The notes under the pieces: generated by a model | Told to the model about the DNA's origin: nothing | What the model saw: only the letters and a program-made list of their open reading frames with translations | The model's database searches: none | Assembly: GCF_001421565.1 (NCBI RefSeq) | Contig: NZ_LMKQ01000001.1 | Span: 338 to 59,275 of the forward strand | DNA: 58,938 bases | Direction: 5' to 3' | From: Agromyces sp. Leaf222 | GTDB taxonomy: Bacteria; Actinomycetota; Actinomycetes; Actinomycetales; Microbacteriaceae | Made by a program: the position numbers and the translations under genes | Shown here: one piece after another, positions 26,114 to 36,315 of the stretch | How the letters are laid out: every line of letters starts with the position of its first letter | Numbering within the stretch: position 1 is the first letter of the stretch

Positions 26114-27259
26114 TCACCCGGAGCGGCGCGACGCCGTAACGGTGAACTTCGGGTCGCGGGCGATCTGCCGCGTCGGTCCGACGAGGCGTTCGAGGGCGGG
26201 GCGGTAGCGCAGGTGCGAGTTCCACACGCACCAGAGTTCGCCGCCCGGCGCGAGCACGCGGGCGGCGTCGGCGAACAGGTGCTCGGCGATGCCGGTGTGC
26301 AGTGCGGCATCCGAGTGGAACGGCGGGTTCAGCACCACGAGCCGTTCGCTCGCCTCGGGCAGCAGCTCGAGCCCGTCGGCCTGCGCCACGGTCACGCGGT
26401 CGGCCACGCCGTTCGCCTCGGCGGTCGCGCGAGCGGATGCCGCGGCCGACGCCGAGCGATCGGTCGCCGTCACCGCGAGCCCCGGCCTGGCGCGCGCGAG
26501 CCAGGCGGCGACCACGCCGGTGCCGCACGCGAGGTCGACGGCGGACGCGGCATCCGGAACCGCGTGGTCGAGGGAGGCGAGCAGCAGGCGCGTGCCGATG
26601 TCGACCGAGCTGCCCGCGAACACGCCGCCGTGCGCCGCGACGTCGAGGTCGAGCGCCGGGTCGTGCTGCACGCGAGGCCAGGCCGGCGCGGGCGGCTGCC
26701 GCAGTCCGCGCGGTTCGCGCGGCCCGCTCGCGAGCAGCACGCGGGACTTCTGGCGCGCATGCGACACGTCGACCCGGTCGAACCAGGCGGCGAGCACCTC
26801 GTTCATCGCGAGGGCCATGTGCTTCAGGCGCCCTCCGGCGAAGATCCGAACCTCGGATGCCGCGTGCCCGGCCACGATGCCCGCGAGCTCGTCGAGCCGA
26901 TCGAGCGAGCGCGGCAGCCGCATGAGCACGACCCGCGCGCCCGCGGCAAGGTCGGACGAGAGCGGGAGGGACCGCGGCATCCGCTCGCCGTCGAAGCCGA
27001 GACGGGCGGCGTTGCGGGCGAGCGCGCGTTCGCCCGTGACCAGGTCCTGATGCACGCGGACACCCGTCGCGCCGAGCGCCACCGCGCCCAGCGCCAGCGC
27101 GCCGTAGGCGTCGTCGAGCACGACCACCTCGCCGGGCCCCGCCGCGGCGATCGCCTCGGCCGCCTCGTCGAGGATGAGCCGGTCGGCGGCGTCGGACGCC
27201 TCGAGCCCCCGGCCCTCGACGTCGGGCTCGCGGCGCAGCAGTTCGAAGGGCAGGCTCAC
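26114..27259 (-). CDS. RlmG/RsmC-like rRNA (guanine-N2)-methyltransferase
   Basis: This 381-residue two-domain methyltransferase resembles RlmG/RsmC, which transfer a methyl group from SAM to guanine N2 in ribosomal RNA. The C-terminal catalytic domain has SAM motif VDLACGTGVVAAWLARA near residue 240 and the NPPFH motif at about 310, the exocyclic-amine methyltransferase signature. The N-terminal half (ARVVLMRLPRSLDRLDELAG) is the paired non-catalytic domain. The start is a GTG at 27259. Whether it acts on 23S (RlmG) or 16S (RsmC) cannot be decided from sequence alone. Confidence 0.85.
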   Translation of the reverse strand: MSLPFELLRREPDVEGRGLEASDAADRLILDEAAEAIAAAGPGEVVVLDDAYGALALGAVALGATGVRVHQDLVTGERALARNAARLGFDGERMPRSLPLSSDLAAGARVVLMRLPRSLDRLDELAGIVAGHAASEVRIFAGGRLKHMALAMNEVLAAWFDRVDVSHARQKSRVLLASGPREPRGLRQPPAPAWPRVQHDPALDLDVAAHGGVFAGSSVDIGTRLLLASLDHAVPDAASAVDLACGTGVVAAWLARARPGLAVTATDRSASAAASARATAEANGVADRVTVAQADGLELLPEASERLVVLNPPFHSDAALHTGIAEHLFADAARVLAPGGELWCVWNSHLRYRPALERLVGPTRQIARDPKFTVTASRRSG

Positions 27260-27339
27260 CCGCCAAGGCTACGCGGAGCGACCCTGCCGGAGGCTTCCTG
27301 AGTGCGGATCGCAGACTCGTTTGCTACTCTCGGGCCCGC

Positions 27340-28050
27340 ATGGGGAACGCACAGTCGATCGGGGAGCGCACCGCGGCACGGCAGAATGCCGGGCTGCGCG
27401 TCAGGCGAACCGCCACTCGGCGCAGTCGAGGCATCCGCCCGCTCGCCGCCTTCTCGACCCTCATCGTCATGGGCATCGTCGCGACGCTCTCGCTCGTTCC
27501 CGCGACGCCGCTCTCACCCGTGATGGCCGCGGGAACCGACAGCGTCGAACCCGCGCAGACCGTCGAAGTCGCCGGGGGCGTGCAGGCGCAGAAGGTCTCG
27601 CAGGAGTCGTACGCGGCGGCGACCGGCGCGCAGACGCTCGTCGCCGGCGGCACCAACGTCGACTGGGCCAAGCTCGTGCTCATCGACGGCGACTGGCCCG
27701 TCACCGAAGAGAACATCACGTTCATGATGCGCTGGACCCGGCAGGAGAACGGCGCCGACAATTGGTGGAACCGCAACAACCCGCTGAACAACGGGCAGGG
27801 ATCCGGCGGCGGCTCGGGTCTCGGCAGCTACGTCGACCTCGTCGAGGCGGCGTTCTACGCTGCGCAGAACATCAAGTCCGGTCGGTACCCTGCCGTCGAC
27901 GCGGCGCTGCAGCGCGGAGATTCGGCGGATGCCACGGCGCAGGCCATCTGGGCCTCCCCGTGGGCGTCGAGCCACTACGGGTACGGCACGCACTGGAGCT
28001 CGCGACCCTACGAGGTCATCGAGGCGCCCGCGGAGGCCTGGGGGCGCTGA
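27340..28050 (+). CDS. Secreted or anchored lysozyme-like protein
   Basis: This 236-residue protein has a long basic N-terminal region, a hydrophobic signal or anchor helix at about 31-50 (FSTLIVMGIVATLSLVPAT), and a soluble domain from about 90 on. That domain has FMMRWTRQENGADNWWNRNN (residues 128-147), the aromatic-rich pattern with a glutamate (E137) seen in lysozyme-like or transglycosylase-like domains of actinobacteria. A C-terminal YGTHWSSRPYEVI segment is also visible. A cell-wall hydrolase role is inferred from this resemblance and not proven. TACTCT at about 27324 is a possible -10 element. Confidence 0.6.
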   Translation: MGNAQSIGERTAARQNAGLRVRRTATRRSRGIRPLAAFSTLIVMGIVATLSLVPATPLSPVMAAGTDSVEPAQTVEVAGGVQAQKVSQESYAAATGAQTLVAGGTNVDWAKLVLIDGDWPVTEENITFMMRWTRQENGADNWWNRNNPLNNGQGSGGGSGLGSYVDLVEAAFYAAQNIKSGRYPAVDAALQRGDSADATAQAIWASPWASSHYGYGTHWSSRPYEVIEAPAEAWGR

Positions 28051-28078
28051 CGCGGCCTGCCGTTCGGCAGAGCGCCGG

Positions 28079-28501
28079 TCAGCCGCGGTCGAGCGGTCGC
28101 CAGACGACCATCGCGGTCTCGCGCCGCACCCGCGTGCCCGAACGCAGGGAGACGACGTCGCCCTGCGTGCCGGCCGCGAAGACGCGGCGACCCGGGCGGT
28201 TCAGCATCTCGTCGGCGAGCATCGCCTCGAGCTCGCGCACCCTGGCGCGCAGCGTGGTGACCTCGTCTTCGAGGCCGAGCACGCGACGGATGCCCTCGAG
28301 GCTCACGCCCTCGCTCGAGAGCTGCGCGATCTCGCGCAGCTGCACGACGTTGCGCATCGAGTAGCGGCGCGAGCGCCCGGCCGTGCGGGTCGGCGAGACG
28401 AGGCCCATGCGGTCGTACTGCCGCAGGGTCTGCGGGTGCATGCCGGCCAGCTCCGCCGCCACCGAGATGACGAAGATCGGGCTGGACTCGTCCATGCTCA
28501 T
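28079..28501 (-). CDS. hspR: Heat-shock repressor HspR (MerR family)
   Basis: This 140-residue MerR-type repressor has an N-terminal winged helix-turn-helix (ISVAAELAGMHPQTLRQYDR, residues 12-31) and a coiled C-terminal part. HspR binds HAIR boxes to repress dnaK and clpB, and uses DnaK as co-repressor in relatives. Three HAIR boxes occur in this window, one before clpB and two before dnaK. hspR is the last gene of the dnaK-grpE-dnaJ-hspR operon, so it is autoregulated. Its ATG lies 7 bp from the dnaJ stop. Confidence 0.95.
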   Translation of the reverse strand: MSMDESSPIFVISVAAELAGMHPQTLRQYDRMGLVSPTRTAGRSRRYSMRNVVQLREIAQLSSEGVSLEGIRRVLGLEDEVTTLRARVRELEAMLADEMLNRPGRRVFAAGTQGDVVSLRSGTRVRRETAMVVWRPLDRG

Positions 28502-28508
28502 GGTCGGC

Positions 28509-29510
28509 TCAGCCTCGGGCGCGCGCGATGAGGTCGTCGCGGGGGTTCTCGTCGGGCAGCTCGGCGGCGAACTCCTCGAGCTTCTGCTGGGCGTCCTTCG
28601 ACAGATGCGACGGCACGACCACCTGCACGACGGCGAGCAGGTCGCCCGTGGCCTTCTTCGTCTCGACGCCGCGGCCCTTGACGCGCAGCACGCGGCCGCT
28701 CGGGGTGCCGGGTGCGACCCGCAGCTTGACCGGATCGCCGCCGAGCGTCGGCACCTGGATCGTCGCGCCGAGCGCGGCCTCGGCGAACGTGACCGGCACG
28801 GTCACGCGCAGGTTGAGGCCGTCGCGCTCGAACACCGGGTGCTTGCGCACGGTGACGGTGAGCACGAGGTCGCCGGGAGCGCCTCCATCCGGCGATGGCT
28901 GGCCCTTGCCCGCGAGGCGGATCTTCTGGCCGTCGGCCACGCCCGCGGGGATGCGCACGGTGATGCTGCGGCCCTCACCGGTCTGCAGCGTGAGCTGGTC
29001 GCCCTTGGTGGCGGTGATGAAGTCGAGCGTGGTCGTCGCGGTGACGTCGCGACCCTTGGTGGGGCCTCCCGCACCGCGGAATCCGCCGGTCGACTGGCCG
29101 AATCGGCCGTTGCCGAAGAGGCCGCTGAGCAGGTCGTCGTAGTCGCCGCCCTGCTGGGAGTACTGCTGGCGACCGCCGCGGCCGGCACCTGCGCCGCCGC
29201 CGAACATGCCGCCGAAGACGTCGTCGAAGCCGCCGTTGCCGCCGCCGGCACCGGGCGCGGTGAAGCGCGCGCCGGAGCCCATGGCCCGTACGGCGTCGTA
29301 CTCCTTGCGCTGCTCGGGGTCGGAGAGCACCGAGTGCGCCTCGCTGATCTCCTTGAATTTCGCCTCGGCCGTCGCGTCACCCGCGTTCGAATCGGGGTGG
29401 TACTTGCGCGCGAGCTTGCGATAGGTCTTCTTGAGCTCGGCTTCGCTCACGTCTTTCGAGACGCCGAGCACCTTGTAGAAGTCCTTGTCGAACCAGTCCT
29501 GGCTGGCCAT
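28509..29510 (-). CDS. dnaJ: DnaJ-type co-chaperone without zinc finger
   Basis: This 333-residue Hsp40 stimulates DnaK ATPase and delivers unfolded clients. The J domain covers about residues 8-75 with the HPD motif at 38-40. A Gly/Phe-rich linker spans about 75-145. The C-terminal substrate-binding barrels end the protein. The four CxxCxGxG repeats of classical DnaJ are absent, so this is a class B (CbpA-like) member. I chose the ATG at 29510 because GAGG lies five bases upstream. A GTG two codons earlier is possible. A strong hairpin separates it from grpE. Confidence 0.93.
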   Translation of the reverse strand: MASQDWFDKDFYKVLGVSKDVSEAELKKTYRKLARKYHPDSNAGDATAEAKFKEISEAHSVLSDPEQRKEYDAVRAMGSGARFTAPGAGGGNGGFDDVFGGMFGGGAGAGRGGRQQYSQQGGDYDDLLSGLFGNGRFGQSTGGFRGAGGPTKGRDVTATTTLDFITATKGDQLTLQTGEGRSITVRIPAGVADGQKIRLAGKGQPSPDGGAPGDLVLTVTVRKHPVFERDGLNLRVTVPVTFAEAALGATIQVPTLGGDPVKLRVAPGTPSGRVLRVKGRGVETKKATGDLLAVVQVVVPSHLSKDAQQKLEEFAAELPDENPRDDLIARARG

Positions 29511-29547
29511 CGACACCTCGTCTCTCGAAGTCTGGTGGAAAGGGTAC

Positions 29548-29580
29548 GCCGGTCGAGGAGCTGATCGCTCCTCGACCGGC
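29548..29580 (-). terminator. Strong intra-operon hairpin between grpE and dnaJ
   Basis: Perfect 13-bp GC-rich stem (29548-29560 with 29568-29580) and a 7-base loop, 8 bp after the grpE stop and 38 bp before the dnaJ start. It may terminate part of the transcripts or protect the upstream mRNA, lowering dnaJ-hspR relative to dnaK-grpE. Confidence 0.7.
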
Positions 29581-29588
29581 GAACGGGG

Positions 29589-30188
29589 TTACGCGGGCGT
29601 CTTGACGACGACCTTCGCAGCGCGGAGCTGCGTGCCGCCCAGGGTGTAGCCGGTCTCGACGACGTCGGCGACCGTGTCGACCTCGACGTCGGGCGAGGGC
29701 TGCTGGAAGATCGCCTCGTGCTTCTGCGGGTCGAAGACGTCGCCCGGCTCGCCGAACTTGGCGAGCCCGAGACGCTCGACCGACGCACGGAGCTTCGCCG
29801 CGATCGTCGCGAACGCCGATTCTCCCTCGAGGTCTCCGTGCTTCTCGGCACGGTCGAGGTCGTCGAGCACGGGCAGCAGCACCGAGACGGTCGCGCCGAT
29901 GGCGCGCTCCTTCTCGAGCTCGCGGTTGGCCTCGGTGCGCCGACGGTAGTTGGCGTACTCGGCCGTGATCCGCTTGAGGTCGGCGAGGTGCTCGTCGGTC
30001 GGATCCTCGACCTCGGCGTTCGCCGCGTTCAGGATGTCCTCGACCGTGAGCACTCGTTCATCGGTCTCGGCCTCGTCGGCCTCGACCCCGTCGATGAGCT
30101 CCTCGGGGGTGACGGATGCCGCGGCATCCGTCACCTCGTCGGCGGCGTCGGGCTCGGGAACCTCTGGGTTCTCGTTCGCTTCAGCCAT
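29589..30188 (-). CDS. grpE: Nucleotide exchange factor GrpE
   Basis: This 199-residue protein releases ADP from DnaK. An acidic, disordered N-terminal 70 residues precedes the long dimerisation helix (HLADLKRITAEYANYRRRTE). The beta-domain follows with LGLAKFGEPGDVFDPQKHEA and the C-terminal GYTLGGTQLRAAKVVV. It lies 8 bp behind dnaK in the same operon. The stretch encoding residues 18-27 is a 28-bp perfect DNA palindrome (30108-30135), probably a coincidence of codon use. Confidence 0.95.
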   Translation of the reverse strand: MAEANENPEVPEPDAADEVTDAAASVTPEELIDGVEADEAETDERVLTVEDILNAANAEVEDPTDEHLADLKRITAEYANYRRRTEANRELEKERAIGATVSVLLPVLDDLDRAEKHGDLEGESAFATIAAKLRASVERLGLAKFGEPGDVFDPQKHEAIFQQPSPDVEVDTVADVVETGYTLGGTQLRAAKVVVKTPA

Positions 30189-30196
30189 GCTCGGGC

Positions 30197-32065
<1,869 letters not shown>

Positions 32066-32168
32066 GTGTGTCTCTCCTTCTGCCTGGGTTTCGCTGGCGG
32101 ATGCCGCGAGCACCCGTTCGGCTGTCGATTCGGCCTGAGCGGCCCGTAACCGAAGTCCTGCTTCGGAA

Positions 32169-32189
32169 CTTGAGTCCCGATGACTCAAG
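32169..32189 (-). promoter_or_regulatory. HAIR box 1 (HspR operator) before dnaK
   Basis: CTTGAGT-N7-ACTCAAG, a perfect match to the HAIR consensus. It lies 103 bp before the dnaK ATG. TTGACA on the minus strand (32216-32211) with a spacing of about 17 bases puts the dnaK -10 region on this box. Confidence 0.92.
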
Positions 32190-32231
32190 CCTCCCAGCGG
32201 CTTCGGATCGTGTCAAGTTGGTGCACCCGAA

Positions 32232-32252
32232 CTTGAGTGCACTTGACTCAAC
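32232..32252. promoter_or_regulatory. HAIR box 2, shared between dnaK and the alarmone synthetase
   Basis: CTTGAGT (32232-32238), seven bases, ACTCAAC (32246-32252): one mismatch to consensus, identical in form to the clpB box. It is 71 bp upstream of the rightward RelA/SpoT-type gene. It overlaps TTGACT (32243-32248), a candidate -35 for that gene with CAGTAT at 32267-32272 as a weak -10. Confidence 0.85.
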
Positions 32253-32323
32253 TCACAGCCGGCGTTCAGTATTCCGGGCGCGTGCGCCCGCCCGCACCCG
32301 CGGCGACGCAATAGCCTGCCGGT

Positions 32324-33514
32324 GTGGACGCACGCGACCAGGACGAGCAGATCGTCGCCGCCGAGCTCGCCCGATACGACGGCGAGCTCCGGCGGTACCG
32401 GCGGCTGCGCAGCCGCATCGAGGCGGACTTCGCACGCCGGCTCGAAGCCGCCGGCTTCCGGTACTTCCACGTCTCGGCCAGGGTGAAGTCCCGCGAGTCG
32501 TTCGAGCGCAAGGTGCGCCGGGCGCCCGACCGCGAGGTCCGCGACATCCTCGGCGTGCGCGTCATCGCGCACTTCGAGGGCGACCTGCCGGCCATGGAGC
32601 AGGTCGTGCGCGAGGCGCTGATCGTCGATGACGACTCCTGGGTCGACAAGTCCGAACTCCTGCCGATCGACGCCTTCGGCTACCGGTCGGTGCAGTTCGT
32701 GGGCCACATCCCCGAGGCCGTCACGGCCGGCGGCGCCGGAATCGAGCCTCCCGGCGGGGTCGACGACGCCGATGCCCCGCAGGTCGAGGTGCAGCTGCGA
32801 ACCGCGCTGTCCGACACCTGGTCGGAGCTCGAGCACGACTTCCGCTACAAGTCCGCGCGCCAGCTGCCCCGCGACGTCGACCGGCTCTTCGCGCTCTCGG
32901 CGGCGCTCCTCGAACAGGCCGACGAGAACCTCGACCGCATCCGACGCCATGTCGACGAGGCACGGCCGATCGGCACCGCACCTCGCGGCGACGGCGGAGG
33001 CGAGCGCAGCTACATCGGCCGCTTCATCCAGTACGACGGCGACTCCCGTGCCCTCGACCAGGTCGTGACCGCCGCGCTCGACGTGCCGTTCGGCATCGTG
33101 ACCGGCTCCGGCCGCGAGCTGCGCAGCGTCGTGCGTGCCGCGGGCTGGCACCGCTACGAGGCGCTCTCCGACGGCTTCGCCGAGTTCTCGGAGCTCGGAC
33201 GTCGCCTCGCGATCGCCTGCGCGCGCACGGCCAACGACCTCGTGCTGGCCGACGCGGAGCCCCAGCGCCCGGCGCGGGCGTTCCGCGGCATCGGCACGTA
33301 CTGGACGGCCCTCGGTGCGGCCCTGCTGGGCGGGGAGCCGATCCGCGAATCGCGCGTGCCCGACGGCCGGCTCGCCGAGTACCGGGCGGTCGCGGCGTAC
33401 CTGTACGCGCATCCGGATGTCTCGGCGCTCGAGGTGCGCAGCCGCTACGGTGCGATCGCCGCCCCGGTCGGCTCGTCGGCCGACGAGCAGTTCTCGCCGA
33501 TCAGCCTCGACTGA
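32324..33514 (+). CDS. RelA/SpoT-domain protein, putative (p)ppGpp synthetase
   Basis: This 396-residue protein has a synthetase core at about residues 45-180. Visible motifs are RVKSRESF (R53-S56), DILGVRV, GYRS at 119-122 with the guanine-stacking Tyr120, and VEVQLRT (154-160) followed by WSELEH. All are typical of small alarmone synthetases that transfer pyrophosphate from ATP to GTP or GDP. The usual His after GYRS is Gln (GYRSVQ). No HD hydrolase, TGS or ACT domain is present. The C-terminal half of about 200 residues is unrecognised. The start is GTG at 32324. It is divergent from dnaK with a shared HAIR box, and activity is inferred. Confidence 0.82.
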   Translation: MDARDQDEQIVAAELARYDGELRRYRRLRSRIEADFARRLEAAGFRYFHVSARVKSRESFERKVRRAPDREVRDILGVRVIAHFEGDLPAMEQVVREALIVDDDSWVDKSELLPIDAFGYRSVQFVGHIPEAVTAGGAGIEPPGGVDDADAPQVEVQLRTALSDTWSELEHDFRYKSARQLPRDVDRLFALSAALLEQADENLDRIRRHVDEARPIGTAPRGDGGGERSYIGRFIQYDGDSRALDQVVTAALDVPFGIVTGSGRELRSVVRAAGWHRYEALSDGFAEFSELGRRLAIACARTANDLVLADAEPQRPARAFRGIGTYWTALGAALLGGEPIRESRVPDGRLAEYRAVAAYLYAHPDVSALEVRSRYGAIAAPVGSSADEQFSPISLD

Positions 33515-33607
33515 ACCCCCCGCGCTCGCCCCGACGCCGGGCGGAACGGCGGAGGCGCACCCCGGGGTCGCATGTCATCGCGGGTCGCCCGTGGCATCCG
33601 TCGCGCC

Positions 33608-34414
33608 ATGCGACTGCTTGAATCGAGGGATGCCCCACGTGACGTCGAGCCCGCGTTGAACCCGCTCGAGTTCGTCGCGCTCATGGCCGGCGGCGTGGTG
33701 GCCGGGTCGATCAACGCCGTCGTCGGATCGGGCTCGCTCGTGACGTTCCCGCTGCTGCTCGCGTTCGGCTATTCGCCGGTGCTCGCGAACGTGACGAACA
33801 ACGTCGGCGTGCTGCCGGCCTCGCTCGCCGCGACGTACGCGAATCGCGCGGAGTTCCGGGGCGAGTGGCGGCGGCTGGCGTTCTTCCTCTGCTTCTCGGC
33901 AGCGGGCGGCGTCGCGGGCGCGCTCCTGCTGCTGCAGCTGCCGAGCGAGGCGTTCGACGCGATCGTGCCCGCGCTCATCCTGCTCGCGCTCCTGCTCGTG
34001 ATCTTCGGTCCGTGGATCAAGCGGTGGACCACCCGGCTGCACGGCGAGGCCGGTCACCGCGACCACCCGGCCGCGACGGCCGCGGTCGCCGGACTCACGG
34101 CGGTCTACGGCGGGTACTTCGGCGCAGCCCAGGGCGTGCTGCTGCTCGCACTGCTCTCGATCACGATGACCGGCGCCCTCTCGCGGGCGAACGCCTACAA
34201 GAACGCGATGGCCGCGGTTGCGAACCTCGCCGCGGCCGTCGTCTTCGTCGTGGCGACCGAGGTGGCGTGGCCCGCGGCCGCGGCGATCGCGATCGGCTCG
34301 TTCATCGGCGGATCGCTCGGCGGTCGCTACGGACGCCGCATTCCGCAGACGGCGTACCGCGTGGTCATCGTCGTGATCGGGCTCGCCGCGCTCGCGTACT
34401 TCGTGCTCACGTAG
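33608..34414 (+). CDS. TauE/SafE family sulfite exporter-like permease
   Basis: This 268-residue membrane protein has about eight helices and the family motif GSINAVVGSGSLVTFPLLLA near residue 37. A second symmetric motif, AVYGGYFGAAQGVLLLALLS, lies near residue 168. TauE/SafE proteins export sulfite or other sulfur-containing anions, or import organics, and the true substrate here is unknown. The start is the ATG at 33608. A TTG at 33656 just before the first helix is a possible shorter start. It is a single gene between the alarmone synthetase and a convergent MFS gene. Confidence 0.85.
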   Translation: MRLLESRDAPRDVEPALNPLEFVALMAGGVVAGSINAVVGSGSLVTFPLLLAFGYSPVLANVTNNVGVLPASLAATYANRAEFRGEWRRLAFFLCFSAAGGVAGALLLLQLPSEAFDAIVPALILLALLLVIFGPWIKRWTTRLHGEAGHRDHPAATAAVAGLTAVYGGYFGAAQGVLLLALLSITMTGALSRANAYKNAMAAVANLAAAVVFVVATEVAWPAAAAIAIGSFIGGSLGGRYGRRIPQTAYRVVIVVIGLAALAYFVLT

Positions 34415-34434
34415 GAGGGGCTCCCGCGTGGCCG

Positions 34435-36018
34435 TCAGCCGAGCATCGACCCCTCGGCCGACGCGTTCGGCGCCGGATCGGGCAGCCGCCGCATCCGGAA
34501 GCCGTTGAGCACGCCGAGGAGCCCAGCGAGGATCGGCACGAGCAGTGCGATCTGGAGCGCGATGAAGCGGGAATCGGTGTTGATGCGCAGCACCTCCTCC
34601 TGCACCTCCGGCGTCTCGTCGGCGAGGAGCGCCTCGAGCCCGGTGTTCGTCATGATCTCGGCGTCCTCCTCGAGCACGGTCGAGACCTGCTCCTGCTGCG
34701 CGTCGTCGAGGACGGTGCTCGCGTCGGCGCTCGCTGTGAACGTGAAGGCCAGCGTCGCGAGCATGATCGCGCCCGCGAACGCGAGGCCGAACGAGAGGCC
34801 GAACGACCCGGCGGCGGAGTTCACGCCCGCGGCCTCGCTGACCCGCTCGTCGGAGATCGGCGAGAGCGTGTAGTTGTTCAGTTGCGAGACGAGCAGCCCG
34901 AGGCCGCAGCCCGCGATGATGAGCGGCACCACGAGGAACCACCCGGAGTCGGCGATCGGCACGATCGGCACGATGGCGGCGACGCCGATCACGACGAGCG
35001 CGAACCCCCCGAGGATGATGTTCGCCGGTCGGCGTTTGAGCCCGCGCCCCGCGAGCAGCGCGACGACGAACATGCTGAGCGAGAGCGGCGCGATCGAGAG
35101 CCCCGCCTGCAGCGCGTTGTACTCGAACACCATCTGCAGGTAGATGGGCAGCACGATCATCGTGCCGCCGAGGGCGATCTGCTGCAGCAGCTGCCCGCTC
35201 GCACCTGCGCGGAACATCTTCGACTCGAAGAGCGCGGGGTCGAGCAGCGTCGGCTTGCCGCGCCGCTTGCGGCTGCGCAACCAGAACACGAGGAGGCCGA
35301 GGCCGAGCACGCCGATGCCGATGATCAGACCGACGTAGCCGCCGCCCTCCTGCCACACGAGGATGCCGGTCACGACACCGCCCATGCCGACGATCGACAG
35401 CAGCGCACCCACGAGGTCGATCGAGCGGTCGCCGTGGTACGGCACGTCCTTGACGAGGCCGATGCCGATGAGCACCACGGCGATGATCGCGGCCTCCAGC
35501 GCGAAGCCGACCCGCCACGAGAGGAACGTCGTGATGAAGCCGCCGAGCAGCGGACCCACCGCGGCGGCGATCGCCGCGGACGCCCCGACCAGCGCGTAGA
35601 CCCGCTTCTGCTGCGCGCCCTCGAAGTTGCCGTGGATGAGCGACTGCATCGCCGGCAGGAGCAGCGAGGCGCCGATGCCGCCGATGATCGCCCAGAAGAT
35701 GATGATCGCCGTGAGGTCTTGCGCGAAGACCATCGCGATCGCACCCACGGCGTAGCCGAGCAGCCCGAGCACGTAGGCGAGCTTGCGGCCGATGAGGTCG
35801 CCCGTCTTGCCGCCGATGAGGATGAACGCGGCCGACACGAGCGCCTCGAGCGCGATCGCGCCCTGCACGCCGCTCACCGTGGTGTCGAGGTCGCGCACGA
35901 CCGCCGAGATCGACACGTTCATGAGCGACGTGTCGACCACCAGCACGAACATCGCCATCGCGAGGAGGATCGCGAGACGGAAGTTGAACGGCGCCTGCGC
36001 GCCTGCGCCCCCAGTCAT
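34435..36018 (-). CDS. MFS transporter, 14-helix (DHA2) type
   Basis: This 527-residue membrane protein has 14 predicted helices. The N-terminal DTSLMNVSISAVVRDLDTTV (about residues 30-49) is the typical DHA2 start (D-x-x-I-V-N-V-A-L). GGKTGDLIGRKLAYVLGLLG follows helix 2 as motif A, and GASAAIAAAVGPLLGGFI as motif C. An acidic extracellular loop of about 65 residues before the last helix is unusual in length. ATG at 36018 (MTGGAGAQAP) is the start, since the longer open frame upstream lacks coding character. Multidrug or metabolite efflux is likely. Confidence 0.9.
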   Translation of the reverse strand: MTGGAGAQAPFNFRLAILLAMAMFVLVVDTSLMNVSISAVVRDLDTTVSGVQGAIALEALVSAAFILIGGKTGDLIGRKLAYVLGLLGYAVGAIAMVFAQDLTAIIIFWAIIGGIGASLLLPAMQSLIHGNFEGAQQKRVYALVGASAAIAAAVGPLLGGFITTFLSWRVGFALEAAIIAVVLIGIGLVKDVPYHGDRSIDLVGALLSIVGMGGVVTGILVWQEGGGYVGLIIGIGVLGLGLLVFWLRSRKRRGKPTLLDPALFESKMFRAGASGQLLQQIALGGTMIVLPIYLQMVFEYNALQAGLSIAPLSLSMFVVALLAGRGLKRRPANIILGGFALVVIGVAAIVPIVPIADSGWFLVVPLIIAGCGLGLLVSQLNNYTLSPISDERVSEAAGVNSAAGSFGLSFGLAFAGAIMLATLAFTFTASADASTVLDDAQQEQVSTVLEEDAEIMTNTGLEALLADETPEVQEEVLRINTDSRFIALQIALLVPILAGLLGVLNGFRMRRLPDPAPNASAEGSMLG

Positions 36019-36194
36019 AGCCGCACTCAACCACACCGCGCGCCGCTTGCGATAGAGGGATCCTCGCGTTTCTCCGAGTCGGGCCGCGGGACCGTCGCGG
36101 CGAACGTCGTGGTGGACAGCCGCCCGCGAGGGCGCGTATGGTGTCGCAAGCCGCACCACGCGGCATCCGACTCACCGAGTGGAAGGAGCGAGTC

Positions 36195-36257
36195 ATGACC
36201 GACGCCTTCGTCGCGCGTTTCGCAGACCCCCTTTCCTGTGAGGCCCCCCGCCTGTAG
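36195..36257 (+). CDS. Short leader ORF before the RIO kinase (20 residues)
   Basis: ATG at 36195 has AAGGAG seven bases upstream, the best ribosome-binding site in the region. It opens MTDAFVARFADPLSCEAPRL, then TAG at 36255-36257. The kinase GTG follows 58 bp later. A CCGGG-CAG-CCCGG hairpin (36275-36287) lies between them. The layout resembles a translated regulatory leader peptide. There is no homology to support it, so translation is inferred from the Shine-Dalgarno sequence alone. Confidence 0.4.
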   Translation: MTDAFVARFADPLSCEAPRL

Positions 36258-36315
36258 TCGAACCAGCCGTTCGGCCGGGCAGCCCGGTGGCCTCCATCTC
36301 ACTCGGAGAACCATC

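Noticed and set aside
30108..30135. 28-bp perfect palindrome as a regulatory operator inside grpE
   Set aside because: It encodes conserved-looking acidic linker residues built from the common GGATGCCG word. No promoter or regulator evidence supports an operator.
32066..32188. Longer N-terminus for DnaK
   Set aside because: The added 41 residues do not resemble DnaK, would include the HAIR operator, and a strong RBS precedes the internal ATG at 32065.
33575..36196. Long minus-strand frame across the TauE and MFS genes
   Set aside because: Arg/Ala/Gly-rich shadow translation in a different frame from the MFS protein. No motifs or starts.
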